Assembly (NCBI GenBank): GCA_963997635.1
Contig: CAXEND010000008.1
Location: 1 to 64,000, forward strand
DNA length: 64,000 nucleotides
Reading direction: 5' to 3'
Source: GCA-2728135 sp002728135
GTDB taxonomy: Bacteria; Pseudomonadota; Alphaproteobacteria; UBA828
This document shows positions 43,894 to 51,697 of the stretch, in pieces. Below the pieces are notes generated by a model, which saw nothing but the letters and a program-made list of their open reading frames with translations, had not been told where the DNA came from and did no database searches. The translations under genes were made by a program, and so were the position numbers. The number at the start of each line of letters is the position of its first letter. Position 1 is the first letter of the stretch.

Positions 43894-44349
43894 TTAAATG
43901 CTAAAATCTGTGTTGCTATGAGAAGATTTTTTGATTCCATTTTTATATGCTGACTGACAGATCTCCTCTATAGTTATGGAGTGTAACTTATCCTCAAACT
44001 TTAATTCTAAACTTTCCCAAAGTGGGTTAAGAACCGCTACAGCAATCAATGATTTATTCTCATCTTTTTCATCCTCCTCAGATGATTCCAGTGAACGTAC
44101 TATCCGTGCTATTTCTCCTACAGAAATTCTACGTCTTTCTTTTGCTAACAAATAACCACCTTTAGGCCCCCTTACACCCTTAAGTATGCCCTCGTGAACA
44201 AGCCTCTGCATAACTTGTTCAAGGTATCTGTGAGGAACACCTTGACGTTTTGTTATATCTTTGCTTGGGACAGGAACAGATCCTCCGTTATATCCGATAT
44301 CAACAACAGCCTCGAGTGCATATACTAGTTTTTTTGAAACCTTTATCAT
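43894..44349 (-). CDS. Rrf2 family transcriptional regulator without cluster-ligand cysteines
   Basis: The 151-residue protein has the Rrf2 winged helix: SKKLVYALEAVVDIG, HRYLEQVMQRLVHEGIL and RGPKGGYLLAKERRRISVGEI. The three cysteines that hold an Fe-S cluster in IscR/NsrR are absent (only one Cys, in the C-terminal region), as in CymR, the Rrf2 repressor of cysteine metabolism in Bacillus. Being directly upstream of cysK supports a cysteine-synthesis regulator. dut ends 6 bp upstream on the same strand. Confidence 0.88.
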   Translation of the reverse strand: MIKVSKKLVYALEAVVDIGYNGGSVPVPSKDITKRQGVPHRYLEQVMQRLVHEGILKGVRGPKGGYLLAKERRRISVGEIARIVRSLESSEEDEKDENKSLIAVAVLNPLWESLELKFEDKLHSITIEEICQSAYKNGIKKSSHSNTDFSI

Positions 44350-44354
44350 TTTCT

Positions 44355-44831
44355 TTATTTATCCTTAATAATTTTAGAACTTACTCCAGTAGAACCGAAA
44401 CCCATTTCTCCTCTTTCCGTATCTGTTTGTATTTTTGTAGAGGTGAAATCAAGTTGGATATAAGGTGCGATTATAAGTTGAGCAATACGTTCTCCACGTG
44501 ATATTTTATAGGGCTTACTACCATGATTAATTAACAATACTCCAATCTCGCCACGATAGTCTGAGTCAATAGTTCCTGGGCTATTTAGAACCGTTACCCC
44601 ATGTTTAAGAGCTATCCCTGAGCGAGGTCTAATTTGACCTTCATAACCGTCTGGGATCATTAATTTAATACCTGTTGGTATAATTCGTCTTTCTCTAGGC
44701 TGGATTATCAGCACATCTTTAATTGCAGCATGCAAATCAGCCCCAGCTGAAGCAGATGATCCATAGAATGGGAGTGGAATATCTTCATTTCCAGGAATAG
44801 ATTCAGTGAGTATTTGGATTTTACTCGCCAT
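44355..44831 (-). CDS. dut: dUTP diphosphatase
   Basis: Dut hydrolyses dUTP to dUMP, keeping uracil out of DNA. The 158-residue trimeric-type enzyme has its five motifs, including SAGADLHAA, PRSGIALKHG, GTIDSDYRGEIGV, RGERIAQLII and the flexible-arm RGEMGFGSTG. coaBC ends 7 bp upstream on the same strand, the common alphaproteobacterial coaBC-dut pair. Confidence 0.96.
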   Translation of the reverse strand: MASKIQILTESIPGNEDIPLPFYGSSASAGADLHAAIKDVLIIQPRERRIIPTGIKLMIPDGYEGQIRPRSGIALKHGVTVLNSPGTIDSDYRGEIGVLLINHGSKPYKISRGERIAQLIIAPYIQLDFTSTKIQTDTERGEMGFGSTGVSSKIIKDK

Positions 44832-44838
44832 TTTTCAT

Positions 44839-46065
44839 TCATATAACTAGTGTTTGTGAAATCTTTTTAAGTAGAAGTTGTGCCACTACGTTTTTCGAAG
44901 ACTTGGGCCATTCCTCATGCTCTAATTCACCAGAACTATTGAGTTCTATGAAGGTAACCTGATTATTATCATTACCGAATGTATCTGAATCTAGAGATAC
45001 ATTATTAGCTATTATCCAATCACATCCTTTATCAATAAGTTTTTGTCCTGCGTGTTCGAGAATATTTTCAGTTTCTGCTGCAAAACCTACTAATAGCTTA
45101 GGTCTTTTGTCGGGTGATAATTGGGCTAGAGATTTAAGAATATCCGGATTCTCAGTGATCTCAATAGTAGTTTTTGATTTATCAAGAATTTTAGAGGATT
45201 GCTTTTTAATCTTCTGGTCTTGAATCTTTATTGGGCGCCAATCAGATACAGCTGCACAACAAATAGCAAAGTCAACGGGTAGGCTGTGTATACATGCATT
45301 TAACATTTCTTCGGCTGTTTTGATATTGATCGTTTCAATGCCTTGTGGGTTAATAAGTGATGTTGGACCCGAAACCAGTGTAACGTCTGCACCTAATGCG
45401 GCTGCTGCAAGTGCTAAAGCATGCCCTTGCTTACCTGAGGAATGGTTAGAAATAAAACGAACGGGATCTAGGGGCTCTTGTGTTGGCCCACTGGTAATTA
45501 GGCCTTTAAATCCATTAAGGGGCTTTTCTTTGTATAAAACAGAGTTAATTTTCAAAACTATCTCTTGGATGTTTGCCATTCTTCCACTCCCGATTTCTCC
45601 ACATGCCAGATTACCCTCTTCAGGATCTACAAAATGTATGCTGTCATTTTTAAGAAGATTTATATTTCTTTGAGTTGCAGGGTTGTTCCACATCAGTGTG
45701 TTCATAGCTGGGACAACTAGTATGGGTTTATTTGAAGCTAGAAGAGTTGTAGTAGCTAGGTCATCTGCTATTCCTGAAGCCATACGAGCTAGAATATCTG
45801 CACTAGCAGGTGCAACAACAATTAAGTCTGCTTCACGGCTTAGCCTGATATGATCCATATAGTTTTTATCTGTATGAGAAAACAGCTCAGAATATACTTT
45901 CTCCCCAGATAGTGATGAAAGTGTTAGAGGAGTAATAAATTGGGCTCCTGCACGTGTCAAAATACAACGTACTTGGGCTCCATTAAGGCTCAATTCCCTT
46001 ATAAGCTCTGCACTCTTATATGCAGCAATTCCACCCGAGACAATTAAAAGAATTTTTTTTTTCAT
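44839..46065 (-). CDS. coaBC: Bifunctional phosphopantothenoylcysteine decarboxylase / phosphopantothenate-cysteine ligase
   Basis: CoaBC performs two steps of coenzyme A synthesis. The N-terminal flavoprotein domain shows GGIAAYKSAEL, the catalytic His in KNYMDHIRLSREAD, PAMNTLMW and the substrate-lid Cys in ACGEIGSGRMA near residue 157. The C-terminal ligase domain shows GPTQEPLDPVRFISNHSSGKQG near 190. At 408 residues it is standard length. It is the first gene of the coaBC-dut run; the 141-bp region to ubiB is AT-rich without a clear motif. Confidence 0.96.
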   Translation of the reverse strand: MKKKILLIVSGGIAAYKSAELIRELSLNGAQVRCILTRAGAQFITPLTLSSLSGEKVYSELFSHTDKNYMDHIRLSREADLIVVAPASADILARMASGIADDLATTTLLASNKPILVVPAMNTLMWNNPATQRNINLLKNDSIHFVDPEEGNLACGEIGSGRMANIQEIVLKINSVLYKEKPLNGFKGLITSGPTQEPLDPVRFISNHSSGKQGHALALAAAALGADVTLVSGPTSLINPQGIETINIKTAEEMLNACIHSLPVDFAICCAAVSDWRPIKIQDQKIKKQSSKILDKSKTTIEITENPDILKSLAQLSPDKRPKLLVGFAAETENILEHAGQKLIDKGCDWIIANNVSLDSDTFGNDNNQVTFIELNSSGELEHEEWPKSSKNVVAQLLLKKISQTLVI

Positions 46066-46206
46066 AAGTATTAATATATTTTACATATTTTCCATTAATT
46101 ATATGTAGATAAACTATGTCTATAATTTTGATGATGCAAGTCTCTATTTATAAAGAGATTATTATTGATAGAATTTACATTTTATAATTATACATTTAAA
46201 GTTTAT

Positions 46207-47751
46207 TTATATTAAAATCAGTTCCAGAAAAATTAATGTTAAAAGAAGCAAAACAACTATTATAAGTAGAAAATTCAAGGTAGAAACTTTAGATAAGAAG
46301 GAGAAAAATGTCCTTCTTGTGTGGGATTCAGGATAAAATCTTTGCTCCAAGTTTTGTAAAACAGATTCAGCTTTGTTAACCATTTGTGGAAATTTCTTGG
46401 CAGCCGAAATCAAGGCTAAAGAGGTGTCTATAGCCTGTGGTGCCAAACCCATATTTTTATTTACCCATTCTTCTATCAGTGGATGAGCTAACTCCCACAT
46501 ATTTTCATCTGGATTTAGTTGTCTACATATTCCTTCTGCCATCAAGAGGCTTTTTTGCAGGAGTAATAATTGTGGTTGAGTTTCCATTTGAAAATTCTGA
46601 GTTACTTCAAATAATTGTCCTAAAAGGCGTGCTATAGAAATTTCTTTTAGTGGTTGTCTCATTACTGGTTCGCCAATGGCACGAATAGATTGTGTAAAGT
46701 GCGTTATTGACTGATTTCTTGGAACATAACCTGCTTCAAAATGGATTTCTGCAACCTTTTCGTAATCACCTGAGAGGAATCCAAGCAACATTTGAGCGAG
46801 ATAACGTCTAGTATTTCTATCAAGACGTCCCATAATGCCAAAATCAAGAGCTATAACTTTTCCATCAGAGCTTACAAGTAAATTACCCGGATGTAGATCC
46901 GCATGAAAAAAACCATCAAAAAACACTTGGCGAAAAAAAGCGTTAGCAGCGTATTCAATTATTTGGGATGTATTTTGTCCTGAAAGTTTAATAGCTTCTA
47001 TATCATCAATACGTATTCCATTTATCCTCTCCGTTGTTAATACTCTTTTATTAGTATGAGACCAATAAACATTGGGTACGAGGAAGCCATCTGAAAGTTT
47101 CATATTTTCTGCAAGTTCAGACGCTGCCGCAGCTTCTAGCCTAAGATCCATTTCTCCTCGGACAGAGTTTGCCAGGGTTTGCACAATTTCAACTGGCTTA
47201 AGGCGACGTGTGCTTGGAATGGTACGTTCAGCAAGCTTTGCAAGCCATAAAAATAATGATAAATCTCTCTCGAAAGCCGCTTCAATATTTGGTCTTAGAA
47301 CTTTTACTGCTACCTTTTCCCCATTCAAAGTAACAGCACAATGAACTTGGGCTATAGATGCTGCGGCAATTGGTTTGTTCTCAAAACTAGAGAAAAGCTG
47401 TTCTATTGGTTTGCCTAGTTCAGCCTCAATAGTTTTACGAGCTTCGTCAGATGAAAAAGGGGGTAGGCGATCTTGTAGTGTAGAAAGATCATTAGCGACA
47501 TCTTTTCCAATTAGGTCCGGTCGTGTTGCAATGGCTTGCCCAAATTTTATAAAACTTGGTCCAAGAGTCTGAAGTGCTTGGGCAAGTCTTTGTCCACGTC
47601 TTTTTTCACTTAAGGGTTTTTTCCCAATACTTGCAATAATTACAATAATAGGAACTAGATGTGCTTCTTTGAGCAAAAATAAGGCATCAAAACGTGCTAA
47701 TACCCAAGCAATTCGAAATATTCTTTGTATATGATATAGGGAAGAAAACAT
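46207..47751 (-). CDS. ubiB: Ubiquinone biosynthesis ATPase/kinase-like UbiB
   Basis: UbiB is an atypical kinase-like protein needed for ubiquinone synthesis and probably extracts quinone precursors from the membrane. The 514-residue protein has the KxGQ-type motif FIKFGQAIATRPDL near residue 70, the ADCK catalytic segment HADLHPGNL near 283, DFGIMGRLD near 303 and a C-terminal hydrophobic anchor (about 490-514). It starts 14 bp after ubiE on the same strand. Confidence 0.95.
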   Translation of the reverse strand: MFSSLYHIQRIFRIAWVLARFDALFLLKEAHLVPIIVIIASIGKKPLSEKRRGQRLAQALQTLGPSFIKFGQAIATRPDLIGKDVANDLSTLQDRLPPFSSDEARKTIEAELGKPIEQLFSSFENKPIAAASIAQVHCAVTLNGEKVAVKVLRPNIEAAFERDLSLFLWLAKLAERTIPSTRRLKPVEIVQTLANSVRGEMDLRLEAAAASELAENMKLSDGFLVPNVYWSHTNKRVLTTERINGIRIDDIEAIKLSGQNTSQIIEYAANAFFRQVFFDGFFHADLHPGNLLVSSDGKVIALDFGIMGRLDRNTRRYLAQMLLGFLSGDYEKVAEIHFEAGYVPRNQSITHFTQSIRAIGEPVMRQPLKEISIARLLGQLFEVTQNFQMETQPQLLLLQKSLLMAEGICRQLNPDENMWELAHPLIEEWVNKNMGLAPQAIDTSLALISAAKKFPQMVNKAESVLQNLEQRFYPESHTRRTFFSFLSKVSTLNFLLIIVVLLLLTLIFLELILI

Positions 47752-47765
47752 GATTTATATACAGT

Positions 47766-48542
47766 TTATGTTCGCCAACCAGAATGTAAGGCAGCAATAC
47801 CTCCACTCATTGGTTTCCATTTAACGCCTCCAAAACCAGCTTTGCTAATCATCTCTGCAAAAGATTCTGGTTGAGGAAATCGGCGAATACTTTCTACTAA
47901 ATATTGATAAGATTCTCTATCTCGAGCAATTGCTTCGCCTATTATTGGGATTAGAGCAAACGAGTAAAACTCATATAGTTTTTCAATCAAAGGTGAGGGT
48001 GATGGAGAGAATTCAAGGCATACAAAGCGACCACCGGGTTTAAGCACTCGTGCAGCCTCAGCTAGTGCTTGATTTTTATCAGTTATGTTTCTTATTCCAA
48101 AAGCTATTGTGCAAGCATCCACACTATTATTTGAAAGAGGTATGTGCTCAGCATCTCCCACAATATGACTGATACCATGTAAAATGCCTTTATCTATAGA
48201 TTTATTTTGCCCTGCTTTAATCATTTGTTCACTCAGATCACAAATTATTGCTTGACCGTTTTGGCTACCACCTATGCGCTCGAAGAATAATAAAGCAATA
48301 TCCCCTGTTCCACCTGCTAGATCAAGCAACCGCATCCCTTGGTAAGGTCTAAGTTGGTCTATCATTCGATTTTTCCAGATACGGTGAACACCTATGCTCA
48401 TTATGTCATTCATTAAATCGTATTTGTTGGATACTTTATCAAATATATCTTTTACTAAGGCTGGTTTAGCTTCAGCAGATACATTTTGATATCCAAAGTC
48501 GACTTCTATAGTTTCTTTATTATTATTTATTTTTTTATTCAT
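47766..48542 (-). CDS. ubiE: Demethylmenaquinone/2-polyprenyl-6-methoxy-1,4-benzoquinol methyltransferase
   Basis: UbiE performs the C-methylation in ubiquinone (and menaquinone) synthesis. I choose the ATG at 48542 (258 residues); a longer frame to 48590 would overlap the mutM start. Signatures are VFDKVSNKYDLMNDIMS-type opening (FDKVSNKYDLMND), LLDLAGGTGDIALLF (SAM loop) and GIRNITDKNQALAEAARVLKPGGR. It is followed by ubiB and divergent from mutM. Confidence 0.95.
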   Translation of the reverse strand: MNKKINNNKETIEVDFGYQNVSAEAKPALVKDIFDKVSNKYDLMNDIMSIGVHRIWKNRMIDQLRPYQGMRLLDLAGGTGDIALLFFERIGGSQNGQAIICDLSEQMIKAGQNKSIDKGILHGISHIVGDAEHIPLSNNSVDACTIAFGIRNITDKNQALAEAARVLKPGGRFVCLEFSPSPSPLIEKLYEFYSFALIPIIGEAIARDRESYQYLVESIRRFPQPESFAEMISKAGFGGVKWKPMSGGIAALHSGWRT

Positions 48543-48588
48543 ATTTCTAGAATAGCCTAGCACCAACGTAGGCGCTACCTTATCAATC

Positions 48589-49413
48589 ATGCCAGAGTTA
48601 CCAGAAGTAGAAACAGTTAGGATAGGTATAGAGAATCGGGTTGGTAGTAGGCGTATTGTTGGGGTAAATGTCCTTAGATACGACCTAAGATTACCAATAC
48701 CAAGAAATCTGTCTAATATTATTTTAGATTGTAAGATTACTAGTTTTTCTAGAAGAGGAAAATATCTTTTATTGTATCTGGATAGTGATTATGTTTTACT
48801 CTTTCATCTTGGTATGAGCGGACGAATAACAGTAAAAACAGGTGCTCCAATAGCCCTTTATAAGCATGATCATCTTGTTGTGAATTTTGAAGATAATGTT
48901 ACGCTAGTTTATAATGATGCAAGGCGGTTCGGACTAATTGATGTTTTTCCAAGAAAATCCTTAGATTCTCATCGCTTGCTAAGATTTATGGGTCCTGAAC
49001 CACTATCTAAGGCTTTTGATTCGAGTTTATTAGCTTCAAGACTTAAAAATAGAAAAACTAATATTAAATCTGCACTGATGGATCAGAAGATAGTTGCTGG
49101 GATAGGTAATATTTACGCTTGTGAGGCTCTATTTCATGCTCGTATAAGTCCAAAAAGACGGGCAGAAAATGTTCAGGGTGAACGAGCTAAGCGGTTGACT
49201 ATAGCATTAAAATTAGTTTTGGAAAAAGCGATTGAATCTGGAGGTTCATCTCTCAGAGATTATGTTAATCCTTCTGGGCAACTTGGGTATTTTCAACATA
49301 ATTTCTCAGTATATGGTAGGGAGGGTTATGAATGTTTTGAATGTGGTAAAATAATCAAGAAAATCATCCAAAGTGGGCGTTCAACATTTTATTGTCCTTT
49401 TCAACAGCGCTAG
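48589..49413 (+). CDS. mutM: Formamidopyrimidine-DNA glycosylase with an altered zinc finger
   Basis: MutM removes 8-oxoguanine and formamidopyrimidines from DNA. The 274-residue protein begins with the catalytic MPELPEVETV (Pro1 nucleophile after Met removal), has the H2TH region with KSALMDQKIVAGIGNIYACEAL-type sequence (core VAGIGNIYACE), SLRDYVN and FSVYGREG. The C-terminal zinc finger reads CFECG... and YCPFQQR: the first three cysteines are present, but Gln replaces the fourth ligand (canonical CPxCQ). The DNA at 49393-49413 reads cleanly to the TAG. It stands alone and divergent from ubiE. Confidence 0.93.
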   Translation: MPELPEVETVRIGIENRVGSRRIVGVNVLRYDLRLPIPRNLSNIILDCKITSFSRRGKYLLLYLDSDYVLLFHLGMSGRITVKTGAPIALYKHDHLVVNFEDNVTLVYNDARRFGLIDVFPRKSLDSHRLLRFMGPEPLSKAFDSSLLASRLKNRKTNIKSALMDQKIVAGIGNIYACEALFHARISPKRRAENVQGERAKRLTIALKLVLEKAIESGGSSLRDYVNPSGQLGYFQHNFSVYGREGYECFECGKIIKKIIQSGRSTFYCPFQQR

Positions 49414-49423
49414 ATTGCTTGTC

Positions 49424-49450
49424 AAATAAATTAAGCCTTGATTTATTTTT
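49424..49450 (+). terminator. Terminator after mutM
   Basis: AAATAAAT (49424-49431) and ATTTATTT (49441-49448) are perfect complements around a 9-nt loop, and the 3' arm runs into a T5 stretch. It lies 11 bp past the mutM stop. The stem is AT-only and so modest in strength. Confidence 0.45.
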
Positions 49451-49537
49451 CAGGACATTTTCTTTTTCTAGGGATTAGAATTGGAAAAGTTGAGTTTAAA
49501 ATTAGGCATATAAATTAATAAATTAGGAGCATTGGAG

Positions 49538-50311
49538 ATGAATTATAAAAATATTAAAGCGGAAAAAAAGGATATGGTTGGTGTCATTACATTAAATAGA
49601 CCCGATGTACTAAATGCTCTTAGTTCAGCTCTAATAGGGGAATTAGGTGAGGCACTTACAAATTTTGAGTCTGACCAAGAAATTGGAGTAATTGTCATTT
49701 TAGGCGGTGAAAAAGCATTTGCCGCAGGTGCAGATATTAAGGAGATGCTAGAAAAGGATTATTTTGAAGCCTCTACTGGAGATTTTTTAGGCAATTGGGG
49801 TGCGATTACAAAGTGTAAGAAGCCAACTATTGCAGCAGTATCGGGTTATGCATTAGGTGGAGGGTGTGAGTTAGCCATGCAATGCGACATAATTATTGCA
49901 ACAGAAGATGCAAAATTTGGTCAACCAGAAATTAACATTGGTGTTATTCCAGGGGCAGGTGGAACTCAGAGATTAACCAGAGCAATTGGTAAATATAAGT
50001 CTATGGAAATGATTCTTACAGGAAGAATGATGAACGCGCATGATGCAGAAACTGCTGGGTTGGTAACTAGGGTGGTTAAAAAATCTGCATTAATTGATGA
50101 AGCTATGGATGTAGCTAACAAAATCTCTAAAATGCCAAGAGCAGCTGTAATTGCTGCAAAATCTTCAGTTAATAGGTCTTTTGAAACGACACTTGCCGAG
50201 GGTATATTATTCGAAAAAACTTCATTCTATTCTTTGTTTGCAACTGAAGATCAAACGGAGGGCATGCGTGCATTTGCAGAAAAGCGTGAACCAAAATTTC
50301 GTAACAGGTAG
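49538..50311 (+). CDS. Enoyl-CoA hydratase (crotonase family)
   Basis: The ATG at 49538 (257 residues) is preferred to the TTG at 49532 because AGGAG upstream is then correctly spaced. The crotonase fold shows RPDVLNALSSAL, AFAAGADIKEM (oxyanion hole) near residue 65, SGYALGGGCELAMQCD near 105 and INIGVIPGAGGTQRL with the catalytic Glu region near 135. It hydrates 2-enoyl-CoA in beta-oxidation. It lies just upstream of rpsT, a familiar neighbourhood in Alphaproteobacteria. Confidence 0.9.
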   Translation: MNYKNIKAEKKDMVGVITLNRPDVLNALSSALIGELGEALTNFESDQEIGVIVILGGEKAFAAGADIKEMLEKDYFEASTGDFLGNWGAITKCKKPTIAAVSGYALGGGCELAMQCDIIIATEDAKFGQPEINIGVIPGAGGTQRLTRAIGKYKSMEMILTGRMMNAHDAETAGLVTRVVKKSALIDEAMDVANKISKMPRAAVIAAKSSVNRSFETTLAEGILFEKTSFYSLFATEDQTEGMRAFAEKREPKFRNR

Positions 50312-50343
50312 AGAATATAATATATTAATCTTATTATGATTGG

Positions 50344-50372
50344 TTGACGGCTGCCGTTAGCGGTTATATAAC
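50344..50372 (+). promoter_or_regulatory. Promoter of rpsT
   Basis: TTGACG (50344-50349) and TATAAC (50367-50372) are separated by exactly 17 bp, each 5/6 to consensus, about 40 bp upstream of the rpsT ATG. Confidence 0.7.
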
Positions 50373-50410
50373 CCCCCATCCTTTATTTTTTTAGGTAGGA
50401 ATAAATAATA

Positions 50411-50674
50411 ATGGCGCATACCCGTCAGGCAAAAAAACGCATTCGCCAAGATGCAAGTCGTACCGAAGTTAACCGTACGCGAGTTAGCAGGATAAGAACC
50501 TATACAAGAAAGGTTGAAGAGGCTTTATCCGCAGGAGATCAAGATGCGGCTCTTAAAGCTTTCAGAGAAATGCAACCTGAGCTTCATAAAGGAGCAAGCA
50601 AGGGTGTTTTTCACAAAAATACTGTGGCAAGAAAGCTTTCAAGAATTAGCAAAAAAATCAAAACATTAGGTTAA
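50411..50674 (+). CDS. rpsT: 30S ribosomal protein S20
   Basis: The 87-residue basic protein begins MAHTRQAKKRIRQDASR and has the family's HKGASKGVFHKNTVARKLSR block near the C-terminus. S20 binds 16S rRNA during early assembly. Its position upstream of dnaA is a conserved alphaproteobacterial arrangement. Confidence 0.97.
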   Translation: MAHTRQAKKRIRQDASRTEVNRTRVSRIRTYTRKVEEALSAGDQDAALKAFREMQPELHKGASKGVFHKNTVARKLSRISKKIKTLG

Positions 50675-50850
50675 GACTAAAAATAGTTACATTTTTTACT
50701 AATTCTTAATAAATTATTTAATCCAATTAAACTAGAATTTACTTTTTTTTACAGCTTCCAGATCAAGTAGGTTGTACAAAATGAGAGCTTTTGGCATCAA
50801 CTCCTATAACTTCTGGCGATTATTTGAATAATTCTTCATCTTTATATAAA

Positions 50851-50959
50851 AAAAAAGCAAAGAATCTGTGAGTTCCTATTTCGGACTGGTTGCTTGTCTG
50901 ATATTGGACGATTACACTAAGCAGCTTCAGGTGAATATTTTTTGTAATTGTTTTCTAAT
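50851..50959 (+). repeat. 109-bp direct repeat, copy 1
   Basis: It begins with the A6 run before GCAAAG and ends at TTTTCTAAT. Every base is identical to copy 2 at 50966-51074; the period is 115 bp with a 6-bp spacer (TTAAAT). It contains one GAATC (GANTC, the CcrM methylation motif) at 50862-50866. Confidence 0.97.
50857..50943 (+). ncRNA. Candidate small RNA 1 (first repeat unit)
   Basis: Within the repeat, AGTTC/GGACT (50871-50875 with 50883-50887) can form a 5' hairpin. GTTGCTT/AAGCAGC (50889-50895 with 50919-50925, one G-U) extends downward through CTG/CAG and TTC/GAA to a T6 run at 50938-50943, a terminator-like 3' end. The lower extension competes with the 5' hairpin. An AT-rich TATATAAA lies just before the unit, but no good -35 is seen. 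I do not recognise the RNA family. Confidence 0.5.
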
Positions 50960-50965
50960 TTAAAT

Positions 50966-51074
50966 AAAAAAGCAAAGAATCTGTGAGTTCCTATTTCGGA
51001 CTGGTTGCTTGTCTGATATTGGACGATTACACTAAGCAGCTTCAGGTGAATATTTTTTGTAATTGTTTTCTAAT
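50966..51074 (+). repeat. 109-bp direct repeat, copy 2
   Basis: Exact copy of 50851-50959. Absence of any difference over 109 bp of non-coding, AT-rich DNA implies recent duplication, gene conversion or strong selection. It contains GAATC at 50977-50981. Confidence 0.97.
50972..51058 (+). ncRNA. Candidate small RNA 2 (second repeat unit)
   Basis: Same fold as candidate 1: a short 5' hairpin, a longer stem whose 7-bp top pairs 51004-51010 with 51034-51040, and a T6 run at 51053-51058. The last base of the unit is 171 bp before the rhodanese ATG, so a leader element of that transcript is an alternative. Confidence 0.5.
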
Positions 51075-51123
51075 ACTCTGTTAAGTCACAATATAAAATT
51101 ATAAAACTAATAAGGGAAAAATT

Positions 51124-51138
51124 TATTATATACCAATT
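51124..51138 (+). repeat. 15-bp intergenic repeat, copy 2
   Basis: TATTATATACCAATT, identical to 40892-40906, lies 91 bp upstream of the rhodanese gene that leads the dnaA unit. Confidence 0.4.
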
Positions 51139-51229
51139 TAATTTATCCAAATTAGAAAATTTAGCTGGGTGAATTTATAAACTTCAGGTTAGATTAAGAA
51201 CAAAAACCTTAGAAAGATGCAGATACAAG

Positions 51230-51697
51230 ATGAATCTTGATATTATACGTGAAAATGCTACTAAGCGGTTAAATCATGGCAGTATTTATGCTGGTGAAGT
51301 TACACCATTGGAGGCATGGGAGTTATTAACGTATGATAGTGCTGCAGTTTTAGTTGATGTTCGTACTCACCCCGAGTGGATGTTTGTGGGGTTACCTGAT
51401 TTAAGGAGTTTAGGTAAAGATCTAATCAGAATTTCTTGGCAGATTTTTCCTGAAATGCAAGTTAATGATTCATTTGTAGCTAATGTTGTAGAATCTGTAT
51501 CTAATTTAGATACATCAATTATGTTTATATGTCGAAGTGGTGCAAGATCTCAAGCCGCAGCTGAATTATGTGCAAAGTCTGGCTTTACAAAAGCTTTCAA
51601 TGTAATTGACGGTTTTGAAGGGGGTCAGAATGCAAGTGGACATCGTGGGTTGACAGCAGGATGGAAGAAATCAGATCTTCCGTGGGTACAGTCATGA
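51230..51697 (+). CDS. Rhodanese-like domain protein, coupled to dnaA
   Basis: The 155-residue single-domain rhodanese has the VLVDVRTHPEW motif near residue 40 and the active-site loop CRSGARS near 104, with the nucleophilic Cys intact. Such proteins transfer sulfane sulfur to cyanide, thiols or partner proteins; the substrate is unknown. GLTAGWKKSDLPW at the C-terminus resembles small cytoplasmic alphaproteobacterial rhodaneses. Its stop overlaps the dnaA start (ATGA at 51694), implying cotranscription and translational coupling, an unusual partner for the replication initiator. Confidence 0.88.
   Translation: MNLDIIRENATKRLNHGSIYAGEVTPLEAWELLTYDSAAVLVDVRTHPEWMFVGLPDLRSLGKDLIRISWQIFPEMQVNDSFVANVVESVSNLDTSIMFICRSGARSQAAAELCAKSGFTKAFNVIDGFEGGQNASGHRGLTAGWKKSDLPWVQS

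Larger units (their letters stand above)
50675..51229. other. 555-bp non-coding region between rpsT and the rhodanese-dnaA unit
   Basis: No protein-coding frame is supported here. It holds a perfect 109-bp direct duplication (50851-50959 and 50966-51074), a 15-bp sequence shared with 40892-40906, and one DnaA-box-like 9-mer (TTATCCAAA at 51143-51151, one mismatch to TTATCCACA). A single weak box does not establish a replication origin. Confidence 0.7.

Noticed and set aside
50851..51074. CRISPR array or iteron array
   Set aside because: There are only two units, each 109 bp with a 6-bp spacer; there are no cas or rep genes nearby.
50675..51229. Chromosomal origin oriC between rpsT and dnaA
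   Set aside because: Only one DnaA-box-like 9-mer with a mismatch is visible, and the repeats lack DnaA boxes. Many Alphaproteobacteria have oriC elsewhere.
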